From: Bryobacterales bacterium | GTDB lineage: Bacteria; Acidobacteriota; Terriglobia; Bryobacterales; Bryobacteraceae | Length of the DNA: 64,000 nt | Reading direction: 5' to 3' | NCBI GenBank assembly: GCA_020846745.1 | Contig: JADLDI010000071.1 | Location: 1 to 64,000, forward strand | Part shown: one piece after another, positions 17,201 to 24,326 of the stretch | Layout of the letters: every line of letters starts with the position of its first letter | How positions within the stretch are numbered: the stretch's first letter is position 1 | Translations under genes and position numbers: made by a program | Notes under the pieces: model-generated | The model's input: only the letters and a program-made list of their open reading frames with translations | Databases searched by the model: none | Told to the model about the DNA's origin: nothing

Positions 17201-17995
17201 GCGCTTGGCCTTGGCGGCCTGCCGCTTGAGGGAGTTTGCCTGGCGGCCGACCTCTTCCAGAATGTCGAACACGCGGGAGAGGTTCTGCTTGGCGTTTTCG
17301 AGCTTGGCTTCGGCGAGGCGCCGCTTGGTTTTGAACTTGCTGATGCCGGAGGCTTCTTCAATGACGGCACGGCGGTCGTGGGGCTTGGAGGAGAGGAGTT
17401 GGCCGATGCGCCCCTGCTCGATGATCGCGTAGGACTCGGGTCCGAGTCCGGTGCCCATGAAGAGGTCCTGGATGTCGCGGAGGCGGGCTTGGCGGCCGTC
17501 GATCAGGTAGTCGGAATCGCCGTTGCGGTACAGGCGGCGAGTGATGGTGACGTCGTGGGAAGATTTGGAAGTCCCGTTGACCTTCGACGTTCCATTGGTG
17601 TGCCCATTGGTGGTGTGCCCATTGGCGCCGTTGGAATGGCCGTTGGGGGTTTCGAGGTGGACTTCGGTGGCGTGGCCGTTGGCGGTGTGCTCGATGTGGA
17701 TCTTGGGAGCCTGGAGATCCTCGTGAGTGGGATCGACCAGAGTCATCGTGACTTGGGCCATTGAGAGCGGCTTGCGTTCGCGCGTGCCGGCGAAAATGAC
17801 ATCTTCCATGCGTGCGCCGCGCAGGCTTTTGGCGGATTGTTCGCCGAGGACCCAACTGATAGCGTCGCTCAGGTTGGACTTGCCGCAACCGTTAGGTCCG
17901 ACAACAGCAGCGATGCCGGAGCCATGAAACCGCATTTCCGTGCGGTCGCAGAAGGACTTAAAGCCCTGAATTTCAACGCGCTTAAGTTTGAGCAC
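14225..17995 (-). CDS. smc: Chromosome segregation ATPase SMC
   Basis: A 1256-residue SMC protein, the condensin ATPase that loops and organises the chromosome. It shows the N-terminal Walker A (VVGPNGCGKSN, about 31-41), long coiled coils, a hinge (about 500-660, with LKPVGVLADFVDVDP and FLVHPEPGEQVP), and the C-terminal signature/Walker B (LLSGGEKALTALSLL, FCILDEVDAPLDE). The start is GTG at 17995 (VLKLKRVEIQGFKSF), supported by GGAGGGG upstream; the in-frame ATG at 18022 lies before this site and is rejected. Odd feature: between TMTLVDP and VTITRRLYRNGDSDYL in the N-terminal head there is a roughly 45-residue insert (105-147) with four NGH triplets and further NG dipeptides. The family has only a short loop here. 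ScpA and ScpB are not in the window. Confidence 0.97.
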   Translation of the reverse strand: MLKLKRVEIQGFKSFCDRTEMRFHGSGIAAVVGPNGCGKSNLSDAISWVLGEQSAKSLRGARMEDVIFAGTRERKPLSMAQVTMTLVDPTHEDLQAPKIHIEHTANGHATEVHLETPNGHSNGANGHTTNGHTNGTSKVNGTSKSSHDVTITRRLYRNGDSDYLIDGRQARLRDIQDLFMGTGLGPESYAIIEQGRIGQLLSSKPHDRRAVIEEASGISKFKTKRRLAEAKLENAKQNLSRVFDILEEVGRQANSLKRQAAKAKRYQELHSELVVQLRRTLTAKYKHLEREATKIALDLNQANADYQSLSAEVNGRDKQQHEMLAQNYALESELTKTRETLAQLRLEAERTRGRIESQAREISNIENRLNQGENEGQGIEQRQQQLQEEIAAHAIRLEELEQQTEEARLRLETKTRERDQLQATLRERERGLESGRQQMLRLLSEVSGLKNQLAQVDSHLQALARDRDRLQREEQSATSDLEKLEERKTAVQASLAERQLALEGIAGKRKRHEEDLNTRKSMAGQARRDLEILRQETSNLKARKTSLEEILSHRAYTAESVKRLFSAFEHGQAHDLKPVGVLADFVDVDPNFEKAAEEFLHEELEYVIVKDWNQASIGIDLMRTDLDGRATFLVHPEPGEQVPAVPIPEPALGPATGIVARLSEVLRLTNGLTQAPAALIPRLARCFLAQDRAAAQNLAIQYPDFYFLLSDGVCFHGHAVSGGKKTGAGPLALKRELRELTSQVNAKQKTLDETKDRLETLEDEILALTDELERLRTQQQTQERETVALDHEMRRLTEEFSRAKSKLSVARLELQRVDKEAEVAVQRRDQNLAIVGEKDAARLQQEEALTEARYALEELQSQVSQAGEEHSALRIQMAEREERRRGERSAQQRLEQQMAETVRRREQIIQLIERLGVERQRLLNDNIGLDERAGRFAGEIQAIEERVATLAAQEHEQRRQLAALEEAVRAMRAEMQQAQEQRSQIEMALVQRRAELKFLDETAQKELKAPLEELAAAEETVLDEIGLAEAEDKCNSLKSKIENLGPINVDALQEYEEAQQRYDFLNTQRQDLLDSIRDTEKAIQEIDVESKRRFSEAFAIINENFKETFTKLFGGGVAEMRLTDESNVNDSGIDIVASPPGKRLQNVLLLSGGEKALTALSLLMAIFRYVPSPFCILDEVDAPLDEPNIQRLMNLLKEMSAQTQFIIITHAKRTMEAASALYGVTMQEPGVSRLVSVKFNAPPPPPQRQVLAAARA

Positions 17996-18005
17996 GAGGT
18001 ATCTA

Positions 18006-18012
18006 CCCCTCC
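18006..18012 (-). promoter_or_regulatory. Ribosome binding site deciding the smc GTG start
   Basis: On the minus strand GGAGGGG ends 10 bases before the GTG at 17995. It lies downstream of the in-frame ATG at 18022 and so favours the GTG. Confidence 0.6.
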
Positions 18013-18067
18013 ATGCAGACAAAAAAAGTTACGGGGCAGGAGGCCCGCGCTCGGGGGAAGTGTTCTT

Positions 18068-18096
18068 ATGTTAGCCGGAGAGGCGGGGAAAAGCAA
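18068..18096 (-). promoter_or_regulatory. Candidate sigma-70-type promoter for smc
   Basis: On the minus strand TTGCTT (18096-18091), a 17-base spacer and TAACAT (18073-18068) precede smc by about 75 bases. The match is moderate (3/6 and 4/6). A CACTA-CTAA-TAGTG hairpin lies 40 bases further upstream at 18137-18150 and could be an operator. Confidence 0.35.
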
Positions 18097-18209
18097 GCGA
18101 CTTCGCTACCCTACAAGGGGGCGCGGTTTGAAACACCACTACTAATAGTGTTGGGGGTCTGTTGACGGGGAATCTTCGGGCGTTCGACCCGGGGCGATGA
18201 ATAGAGGAG

Positions 18210-20006
18210 TTATTTCCAACTCACGTCGACGGTCTGCGTGGAACCGTCTTTTACTTCGATATCCTGCTCGATACTGTCGCGCCCGGGGCGGCGCAATTCG
18301 AGGTGGTACTTGCCTGGCGGGAGAGTAATGATGGCGGGAGTTCGCCGGTCCTGCACTTTGCCGTTGAGAACGACTTCCGCCTCAGCGGGCGTCGAGCGGA
18401 CGACCACCGTTCCGGTTGCGATGCGGACCAGGGTGACCATGGACGAATGCTCGTCGGGCACGTTGATGATCATTACCGCCGGCCGATGCCCGTCCAAGGT
18501 GTACCGGAGCACGTGGCGTCCACCGGATAACTCCATTGAGCAGGGTGTAATGCAGCCTTCGGCCGTCTGGTCGATGGCAACTTTGGCACCCGGCGGTTGG
18601 GACGCGATGTCGACAATACCGGACTGAGGAGCCCGCTCGCCGGAGGTTGCAACAGGCACTGGAGTTGGCTTCGGAGCTACGACGGCCGGCGGCGGTTTAT
18701 CCGCGGGGGACTGCGGCGCGGGCGGGGACTTTGTTTCCGCGGGCACTTGCGGCTGTTCGGACGTTAGGGATACTTGTGCCGGACCGACGGGACTTGGCCG
18801 TTGCTCTTTGGGCGGTTCTTTGGGCGGTTCAGCCGGCTTTGCCGGTGCACTCTGGGTTTGCGGGTTTTCGGCCACCTGTTCCGCGGCCGGCTTTGGCAGC
18901 CATTGCGGTGCGAGTGCTACGGCGGCCACGACACCGCCCACCAACGCGAGGATCAAAATCAACTTGCCCCAATTCCTTGACGGCGCGGACGGAGGGGGTT
19001 CAGAGCGGCGAAAAAGCGGTGGCACATCCGGCGGTAGAGGTGGCGGGGGCGCCACGGCGGGCACCGGGCGGCGTCCGCTCGACGTCGTGATGACGGTATT
19101 CACCGCCGGTTCCGGGGCGCGTGCGCCGGTCGTGACGATTGTTTCCATGGTCATGGCGGCGCCGCGCGCTTGCGCATGCCATCCGGGACACGCCTGCAAC
19201 TCCACATCAAGAGCGCTTACGAATTCAGAACAGTTGCCGTAGCGGGCCGCGCTTTCTTTGGCCAAGGCGCGGGCGATGGCGTCGCTGACGGCCTGGTTGA
19301 CGGTGGGGTTCAGCCGGTTGGCCGCGCTGGGCTCTTCATGCACGATCTTGAACAGGAGGCTGGCAACGGAATCGGCCAGGAACGGCTTCTCGCCGGTGAT
19401 CAACTCATAGGCGATTACGCCCAAAGCGAACTGGTCGGCGCGGCCGTCGAGGGGTTTGCCGGCAATCTGCTCCGGCGACATATAACTGGGCGTGCCCAAC
19501 AGCACCTCGCCGCGGGTGATCTGTTGGGAGGCGATTTTCGCGACACCGAAGTCCGTGATCTTCACCGATCCGGCTTCCGTAACCATAATGTTGCCGGGCT
19601 TGATGTCGCGGTGGACGATGCCCTTGGTGTGGGCATAATCGAGCGCGGAAGCGGTTTCGCGCAACATGCGCATCAACTGCTTGGGCTCCAGCTGCGAATC
19701 ACGTTTCAGGATGACGTCGAGCGTAAAGCCCGCCACAAATTCCATGGCCAGGTAGGCCACTTCGGCTTCCTGACCCATGTCGTAGATGGTGACGATGTTG
19801 GGGTGGGAGAGTATTCCGGCGGAACGGGCTTCGCGGAACAGGCGCTCGCGCATGCGTTCCTGTTCGTCGGCGGCGGAAAGGTCCAGCAGGCGGATGGTTT
19901 TGATCGCCACGATGCGGCCGATCACCGGGTCTTGCGCGCGGTATACGATCCCCATCCCGCCGCGCCCGAGTTCACTCAGGATTTCGTAGCGGCCGATACG
20001 CTGCAT
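18210..20006 (-). CDS. Membrane Ser/Thr protein kinase with C-terminal PEGA repeats
   Basis: A 598-residue Hanks-type kinase. The cytoplasmic kinase domain (about 7-270) is complete: glycine loop LGRGGMGIVYRA, Lys36, HRDIKPGN (132-139), DFG (152-154) and the activation segment GTPSYMSPEQ. A proline-rich linker leads to one membrane helix (about 347-366, LILILALVGGVVAAVALA), another Pro/Lys-rich stretch, and a periplasmic region with PEGA-type elements (QPPGAKVAIDQTAEGCITPC; STPAEAEVVLNGKVQDRRTP). PEGA domains are thought to bind cell-surface structures, so this looks like a surface-sensing kinase. Target proteins are unknown. It is divergent from ftsY with 80 bases between starts. Confidence 0.95.
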   Translation of the reverse strand: MQRIGRYEILSELGRGGMGIVYRAQDPVIGRIVAIKTIRLLDLSAADEQERMRERLFREARSAGILSHPNIVTIYDMGQEAEVAYLAMEFVAGFTLDVILKRDSQLEPKQLMRMLRETASALDYAHTKGIVHRDIKPGNIMVTEAGSVKITDFGVAKIASQQITRGEVLLGTPSYMSPEQIAGKPLDGRADQFALGVIAYELITGEKPFLADSVASLLFKIVHEEPSAANRLNPTVNQAVSDAIARALAKESAARYGNCSEFVSALDVELQACPGWHAQARGAAMTMETIVTTGARAPEPAVNTVITTSSGRRPVPAVAPPPPLPPDVPPLFRRSEPPPSAPSRNWGKLILILALVGGVVAAVALAPQWLPKPAAEQVAENPQTQSAPAKPAEPPKEPPKEQRPSPVGPAQVSLTSEQPQVPAETKSPPAPQSPADKPPPAVVAPKPTPVPVATSGERAPQSGIVDIASQPPGAKVAIDQTAEGCITPCSMELSGGRHVLRYTLDGHRPAVMIINVPDEHSSMVTLVRIATGTVVVRSTPAEAEVVLNGKVQDRRTPAIITLPPGKYHLELRRPGRDSIEQDIEVKDGSTQTVDVSWK

Positions 20007-20086
20007 GGATTGTCACCCCAGTGTAGCGCACCGTGCCCGCAACCCCGCTAAAATAAAGGTCTAGCCCGCATCGCGATCCACCCCCA

Positions 20087-21163
20087 ATGAGCTTTCTTAC
20101 CTCACTTTTCGGAAAGAACCCGCCCGAGCCCGACCAGGCGCCGGAAGATCCGCAGAATCCCGGCACTCCGGTTGAGGATCCGGCGGAACCCGAGCCGCCA
20201 ATTGAAGATCCGCAACCGGCGGCGCCACCGGTTGAGGAACCCGCCAAGCGCTCGTCGCTATTAGATCGACTGAAGCAGGGCATCCAGAAGACCCGCGCCG
20301 GGTTGGTGGAGCACATCGAAGATCTGGTCCAGGGGAAGAAGCAGATCGATGCCGATCTGCTCGAAGAGCTGGAATACACGTTGATTTCCGCGGACATCGG
20401 CATCCGGACCACTACCGAGATTCTGGAGCGCATTCGCCAGCGGGTGGACCGCAAGCTGGTTTCGGATTCCACTGAATTGAAAAGCCTGATCAAGCAACAT
20501 TTGTTGGAAGTGCTGCAGGCGACGGAACGGCCGGCGGTGAAACCGGCCGCCCCGCCGACGGTTGAAATGATTGTTGGTGTGAACGGCGTGGGAAAAACCA
20601 CGACGATCGGGAAGCTGGCGCAGTTGTACCGGGCCGACAAAAAGTCGGTATTGCTGTGCGCGGCCGACACGTTTCGCGCCGCGGCGATAGAGCAACTGGA
20701 GGTTTGGGGAGAGCGGACGGGAGTAGAAGTAATCCGCCAAAAGCAGGGCGCGGATCCGAGCGCCGTGTTGTTCGACGCGCTGCAGGCGGCCAAGGCGCGG
20801 TCGGTCGATTACGTAATTATCGACACGGCCGGGCGGCTGCATAACAAGGCCAATCTGATGGGCGAACTGGACAAGATGCGCCGCACGGCGACACGCGTGA
20901 TTGAGGATGCGCCGCACGAGGTGTTGCTGGTGCTGGACGCGACGACGGGCCAGAACGGCCTGGAGCAGGCTCGCAAGTTCACCGAAACGAGCGGGGTGAC
21001 GGGCATTATTCTGACAAAGCTCGACGGTACGGCGAAAGGCGGCGTTGTGATCGCGATTGCGCGCGAGCTGAACCTGCCGATCCGTTATGTCGGCGTGGGC
21101 GAACAAGCGGCAGACCTGCTACCATTCGATCCGGAAAAGTTCATCGATTCGTTGTTCGACTAA
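20087..21163 (+). CDS. ftsY: Signal recognition particle receptor FtsY
   Basis: A 358-residue SRP receptor GTPase that docks SRP-ribosome complexes at the membrane for co-translational insertion. The NG domain is complete: G1 GVNGVGKTTTIGKLAQ (164-179), DTFRAAAIEQL, G3 DTAGRLHNKANLMGEL, G4 TKLDGTAKGG and the C-terminal FDPEKFIDSLF. The N-terminal A region (about 10-54) is short, acidic and proline-rich, with a roughly ten-residue repeat around (E/D)DP (PEDPQNPGTP, VEDPAEPEPP, IEDPQPAAPP, VEEPAK); it is presumably the membrane/translocon-contact part. No Shine-Dalgarno is obvious before the ATG. ribD follows 24 bases later. Confidence 0.97.
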   Translation: MSFLTSLFGKNPPEPDQAPEDPQNPGTPVEDPAEPEPPIEDPQPAAPPVEEPAKRSSLLDRLKQGIQKTRAGLVEHIEDLVQGKKQIDADLLEELEYTLISADIGIRTTTEILERIRQRVDRKLVSDSTELKSLIKQHLLEVLQATERPAVKPAAPPTVEMIVGVNGVGKTTTIGKLAQLYRADKKSVLLCAADTFRAAAIEQLEVWGERTGVEVIRQKQGADPSAVLFDALQAAKARSVDYVIIDTAGRLHNKANLMGELDKMRRTATRVIEDAPHEVLLVLDATTGQNGLEQARKFTETSGVTGIILTKLDGTAKGGVVIAIARELNLPIRYVGVGEQAADLLPFDPEKFIDSLFD

Positions 21164-21187
21164 GTTCCAGCTAGTTAGAAGGTTCCC

Positions 21188-22282
21188 GTGAATCCTTACA
21201 TGCTCGCGGCGCTCAAGGAAGCCCGCAAGGGGCTTGGCTTAGCCAGTCCGAACCCGATGGTGGGCGCTGTGCTTGTGCGCGATCACCAGATTGTCGGCCG
21301 CGGTTTTCACACCTATGGCAACCGGAAGCACGCCGAGATTGTGGCGCTCGAGGATGCGGGCGAGCGGGCCCGCGGCGCTACGCTGTATATCACGCTTGAG
21401 CCGTGTTGCCACCAGGGGCGGACGGGCCCGTGCACGGAAGCGCTGATCGCGGCGGGGGTGGTGAAAGTGGTGGCGGCGATGCCGGACCCCAATCCGCTGG
21501 TGGCGGGTAAAGGGTTTGCGCAACTGCGCGACGCCGATATCTTTGTCGAACTGGACGCCGTGGCGCACACGGAGGCCGAACAACTGAATGCCCCTTACCT
21601 TCACTTTATGCGGACCGGTTCGCCGCTGGTTACGCTGAAAGCGGCGGTGACACTGGATGGAAAAATCGCGGCTCCGGAGGATAACCGCGGGTGGATTACA
21701 TCGGAGAAGGCGCGGCTGCACGTGCAGACGCTACGCCATTCGACCGATGCAATTCTTACCGGCATCGGTACGGTGTTGGCCGACGATCCGCTGTTGAACG
21801 ATCGGACGGCGATGCCGCGGTCGCGGGCGCTGCTGCGCATTGTGCTCGATTCGCAGCTCCGGCTTCCGCTCAACTCGCGCATGGTGGAGTCGTGCAAAGA
21901 CGATGTTCTTGTCGTTACGACTTCTTTGGCGGCAGACGACCGGCGGCGGGCATTGGAAGCGGCGGGCGCGCGTGTGCTGATCGCCGATCATCCAAGCGGA
22001 CGCACCGATTTGCGTCAGGTAGTGAATTATCTTGCCAAGGAACGCTACTTATCGTTGATGATCGAAGGAGGCAGCCGCGTGAACTGGGCCGCGCTCGAAT
22101 CGGGCGCCGTGGACAAGATCTTCTTCTATTACGCGCCGAAGATCCTGGGCGGCATGCAGTCGCTGCCGGTGGCGGGCGGGACGGGTAAGTTGCGGCGGTC
22201 GGACGCGATACTGTTCCGCGACGTCCAACTGCACCCGATTACGAGTGATGAATTTGCGGTGGAGGCTTGGTTAGTGAAGTAG
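21188..22282 (+). CDS. ribD: Bifunctional riboflavin deaminase/reductase RibD
   Basis: A 364-residue RibD carrying out steps two and three of riboflavin synthesis: deamination of the GTP cyclohydrolase II product and reduction of its ribose side chain. The deaminase domain (1-145) has the zinc motifs HAE (48-50) and PCCHQGRTGPC (Cys73 or Cys74, Cys82). The reductase domain (about 146-364) starts at LVTLKAAVTLDGKIA and includes MIEGGSRVNWAAL. The start is GTG at 21188 with GAAGG about 6 bases upstream. ribE follows after 9 bases, so the two form an operon; ribBA and ribH are not in the window. No FMN riboswitch was recognised upstream. Confidence 0.96.
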   Translation: MNPYMLAALKEARKGLGLASPNPMVGAVLVRDHQIVGRGFHTYGNRKHAEIVALEDAGERARGATLYITLEPCCHQGRTGPCTEALIAAGVVKVVAAMPDPNPLVAGKGFAQLRDADIFVELDAVAHTEAEQLNAPYLHFMRTGSPLVTLKAAVTLDGKIAAPEDNRGWITSEKARLHVQTLRHSTDAILTGIGTVLADDPLLNDRTAMPRSRALLRIVLDSQLRLPLNSRMVESCKDDVLVVTTSLAADDRRRALEAAGARVLIADHPSGRTDLRQVVNYLAKERYLSLMIEGGSRVNWAALESGAVDKIFFYYAPKILGGMQSLPVAGGTGKLRRSDAILFRDVQLHPITSDEFAVEAWLVK

Positions 22283-22291
22283 GCCGAACGA

Positions 22292-22933
22292 ATGTTTACA
22301 GGAATTATCGAAGAACTGGGAATTATCGAATCAATTGAGCCGCGGCAGGCGGGGGCGCGTATGCGCATACGGTGCCGCACGGTGCTGGCCGATGCCACTG
22401 CCGGCGTGAGTATTGCGGTGAACGGCGTGTGTCTCACCGCAGTCGATCTCCGCCCGGATTCGTTCGCCGCGGACCTGGCTCCGGAAACCCTCCGCCGGAC
22501 GAACTTAGGCGACCTGAAGCCTAACTCGGTCGTTAACCTGGAACGGCCGTTATCGCCGACCGGGCGGCTGAGCGGGCACTTGGTCCAAGGGCATGTGGAT
22601 GGTACGGGCGAGTTACTAAGTCTTGCGCCGCTGGGTAACGAGAATTGGTGGCTCGATATCCGCATTCCGGCGGAGTTGGAGCCTTATTTCGTTTTCAAGG
22701 GCTCGGTTTGCCTGGATGGCATCAGTTTAACGATCGCGAAGCTCGAAGCGTCCACGCTTTCGGTGACGATTATCCCGCACACCTACCAGAACACGAACCT
22801 GAAAGCGCGCCGGCCAGGCGACCGGATCAACATCGAATGCGACGTGATTGCGAAGTACGTGGAACGGATGCTTTCGCGTATCGAGCGGCCGTCGAAGCTG
22901 ACGGTCGACCGTCTTCGCGAAGAAGGCTATTAG
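22292..22933 (+). CDS. ribE: Riboflavin synthase alpha subunit
   Basis: A 213-residue riboflavin synthase, which dismutates two 6,7-dimethyl-8-ribityllumazine molecules into riboflavin and a pyrimidine. Both lumazine-binding repeats are present: MFTGIIEELGIIESI at the N-terminus and LSGHLVQGHVDGTGELL near residue 91. GVSIAVNGVCLTAVDL and SVCLDGISLTIAKLE are the paired substrate-site segments in each half. Length fits the family. It follows ribD by 9 bases. The C-terminus converges with a TPR gene. Confidence 0.96.
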   Translation: MFTGIIEELGIIESIEPRQAGARMRIRCRTVLADATAGVSIAVNGVCLTAVDLRPDSFAADLAPETLRRTNLGDLKPNSVVNLERPLSPTGRLSGHLVQGHVDGTGELLSLAPLGNENWWLDIRIPAELEPYFVFKGSVCLDGISLTIAKLEASTLSVTIIPHTYQNTNLKARRPGDRINIECDVIAKYVERMLSRIERPSKLTVDRLREEGY

Positions 22934-22948
22934 ACGCTACCGTCCATC

Positions 22949-23632
22949 TCATGGGAATTCGGCTTTGACGACCGGGGCAAGAGACGCGTCCTGCGCGGCG
23001 ATCTTGAATTGCGCTTCCGCCTCCTTTAGCCGTCCCGTCAGTCGATATAAGCGGGCCAGTCTCAGGTGATCCGCGGGTTCAGCCCGGTTTCGGATGGCTT
23101 CTTCATAGAGTTTCACCGCTTCCGGCACTTTGCCCTGCTTAAACGCGATCAACCCGCGTGTGGCAGAGGCGCGTGCCGTTAGTTGACTGAGACGGCTTTG
23201 CCATTCCGGAAACGCAACCGTGCGAGGCGGTTTGAATGCCGCTAATGCCTGTTGGGCGCGCTGCACGATATCGGCTGCTTCGGCCAGTTCACCACTGCCG
23301 GCCAGGATCTCCGCCAACCGAAACGCCACGGGAACGTTGGTGGGCGCCAGAATAAGCGCTCGCCGGCCTTCTTTGGTTGCGCAAGCAACGTCGCCGCGCG
23401 CACGGCATGCATCGAAGGCCAGTTCGTATACATGCGCGAGTAACTCCGATTGGGGCCAGAGGCGTTCGAACCTGGCGGAGGCTGCCAAGACCGATTCCGG
23501 ACCTTGCGCGTGCAGCACCGACAGGTATTCATCGAACTCAGCCGGATGGTTCGCCTGCAGCGAAGGCAGAAACTGCGCCATCAAAGCGTGATGGAATAGA
23601 ACGACGATGATCGCGGCCCGCCACGCCGGCAT
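22949..23632 (-). CDS. Secreted TPR-repeat protein
   Basis: A 227-residue protein with a probable signal peptide (MPAWRAAIIVVLFHHALMAQ) and several degenerate TPR units (AFRLAEILAGSGELAEAADI; LIAFKQGKVPEAVKLYEEAI; LRLARLYRLTGRLKEAEAQF). TPR units mediate protein contacts; no catalytic motif is present. The ATG at 23632 shares the palindrome CATG with the ATG of the divergent TPR gene at 23631. A TATAAT on the minus strand (23645-23640) ends 7 bases before this ATG, which would give a leaderless or nearly leaderless transcript. The next in-frame ATG, at MAQ, would delete the signal. Confidence 0.65.
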   Translation of the reverse strand: MPAWRAAIIVVLFHHALMAQFLPSLQANHPAEFDEYLSVLHAQGPESVLAASARFERLWPQSELLAHVYELAFDACRARGDVACATKEGRRALILAPTNVPVAFRLAEILAGSGELAEAADIVQRAQQALAAFKPPRTVAFPEWQSRLSQLTARASATRGLIAFKQGKVPEAVKLYEEAIRNRAEPADHLRLARLYRLTGRLKEAEAQFKIAAQDASLAPVVKAEFP

Positions 23633-24326
23633 GGTTCTGATTATATTTGCGCTCGCCGGCTACGCCCAGGACTTCGATGCCGTGCTGCGCGACAAGCCTC
23701 CGCTTGAGGCTATTCCGATGCTGCGCCAGGCCAAAGGCCCACAGGCGACCCTGGCATTGGGTGTTGCCTACTACATGGCGCGCCAGTACCGGTTGTTCGA
23801 GATGACGATGCGGGAAGCGATCGCGGCTGAGCCCCAAAATCCGGCGCCTTATTACTATCTGGGCCGCTACCAGGATGCGAACCTCAGCGATTTCGCCGCG
23901 GCCGAACGATCGTTCCGCGAGGTGTTGAAGCGCAACCCGAAACACGCGAAGGCTCACTACTACCTGGGTCACGCGCTGGAGGCGCAAGGGCACAACGCGG
24001 AGGCAGAGGCCGAGTTTCGCGAAACGTTGAAACTGGATGCGAGCCTCGCGATGGCCCGCGACGGCTTGGCGCGGTTGCGTCTTGCGGCGGGTGACGCACA
24101 GGCGGCCCTTGCCGAGAACCCTTCCGGCGCGAAGTTGCGCGGCCAGATTCTAATACGGCTCAACCGTTGGGCAGGCGCCGCCGCCGAATTGAAGAGGGCC
24201 GCGGACGCCGACACAACCGATGCCTCGCTATGGTATCTGCTCAGCCGTTGCCATACGCAGTTAGACCGGCCGGAAGACGCCGCCCTAGCCCTTGAAAGAT
24301 ACCGCCTGCTGTCGAAGACTTACTGA
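23631..24326 (+). CDS. Secreted TPR-repeat protein
   Basis: A 231-residue protein from the ATG at 23631, which opens directly with the signal peptide MVLIIFALAGYAQ; an in-frame ATG at 23607 adds eight residues and is possible. TPR units cover most of the rest (APYYYLGRYQDANLSDFAAA; AHYYLGHALEAQGHNAEAEA; LWYLLSRCHTQLDRPEDAAL). It resembles tetratricopeptide proteins common in acidobacterial genomes and may assemble a surface or secretion complex; the partner is unknown. The start overlaps that of the leftward TPR gene, and the stop overlaps the stop of the convergent toroid-like gene by 7 bases. Confidence 0.75.
   Translation: MVLIIFALAGYAQDFDAVLRDKPPLEAIPMLRQAKGPQATLALGVAYYMARQYRLFEMTMREAIAAEPQNPAPYYYLGRYQDANLSDFAAAERSFREVLKRNPKHAKAHYYLGHALEAQGHNAEAEAEFRETLKLDASLAMARDGLARLRLAAGDAQAALAENPSGAKLRGQILIRLNRWAGAAAELKRAADADTTDASLWYLLSRCHTQLDRPEDAALALERYRLLSKTY

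Noticed and set aside
17555..17683. Repetitive DNA inside smc considered as a small CRISPR-like or tandem-repeat array
   Set aside because: The repeats are imperfect, in frame, and encode the NGH-rich insert; there are no spacers.
21164..21187. FMN riboswitch before ribD
   Set aside because: Only 24 bases separate ftsY and ribD, far too short for the aptamer.
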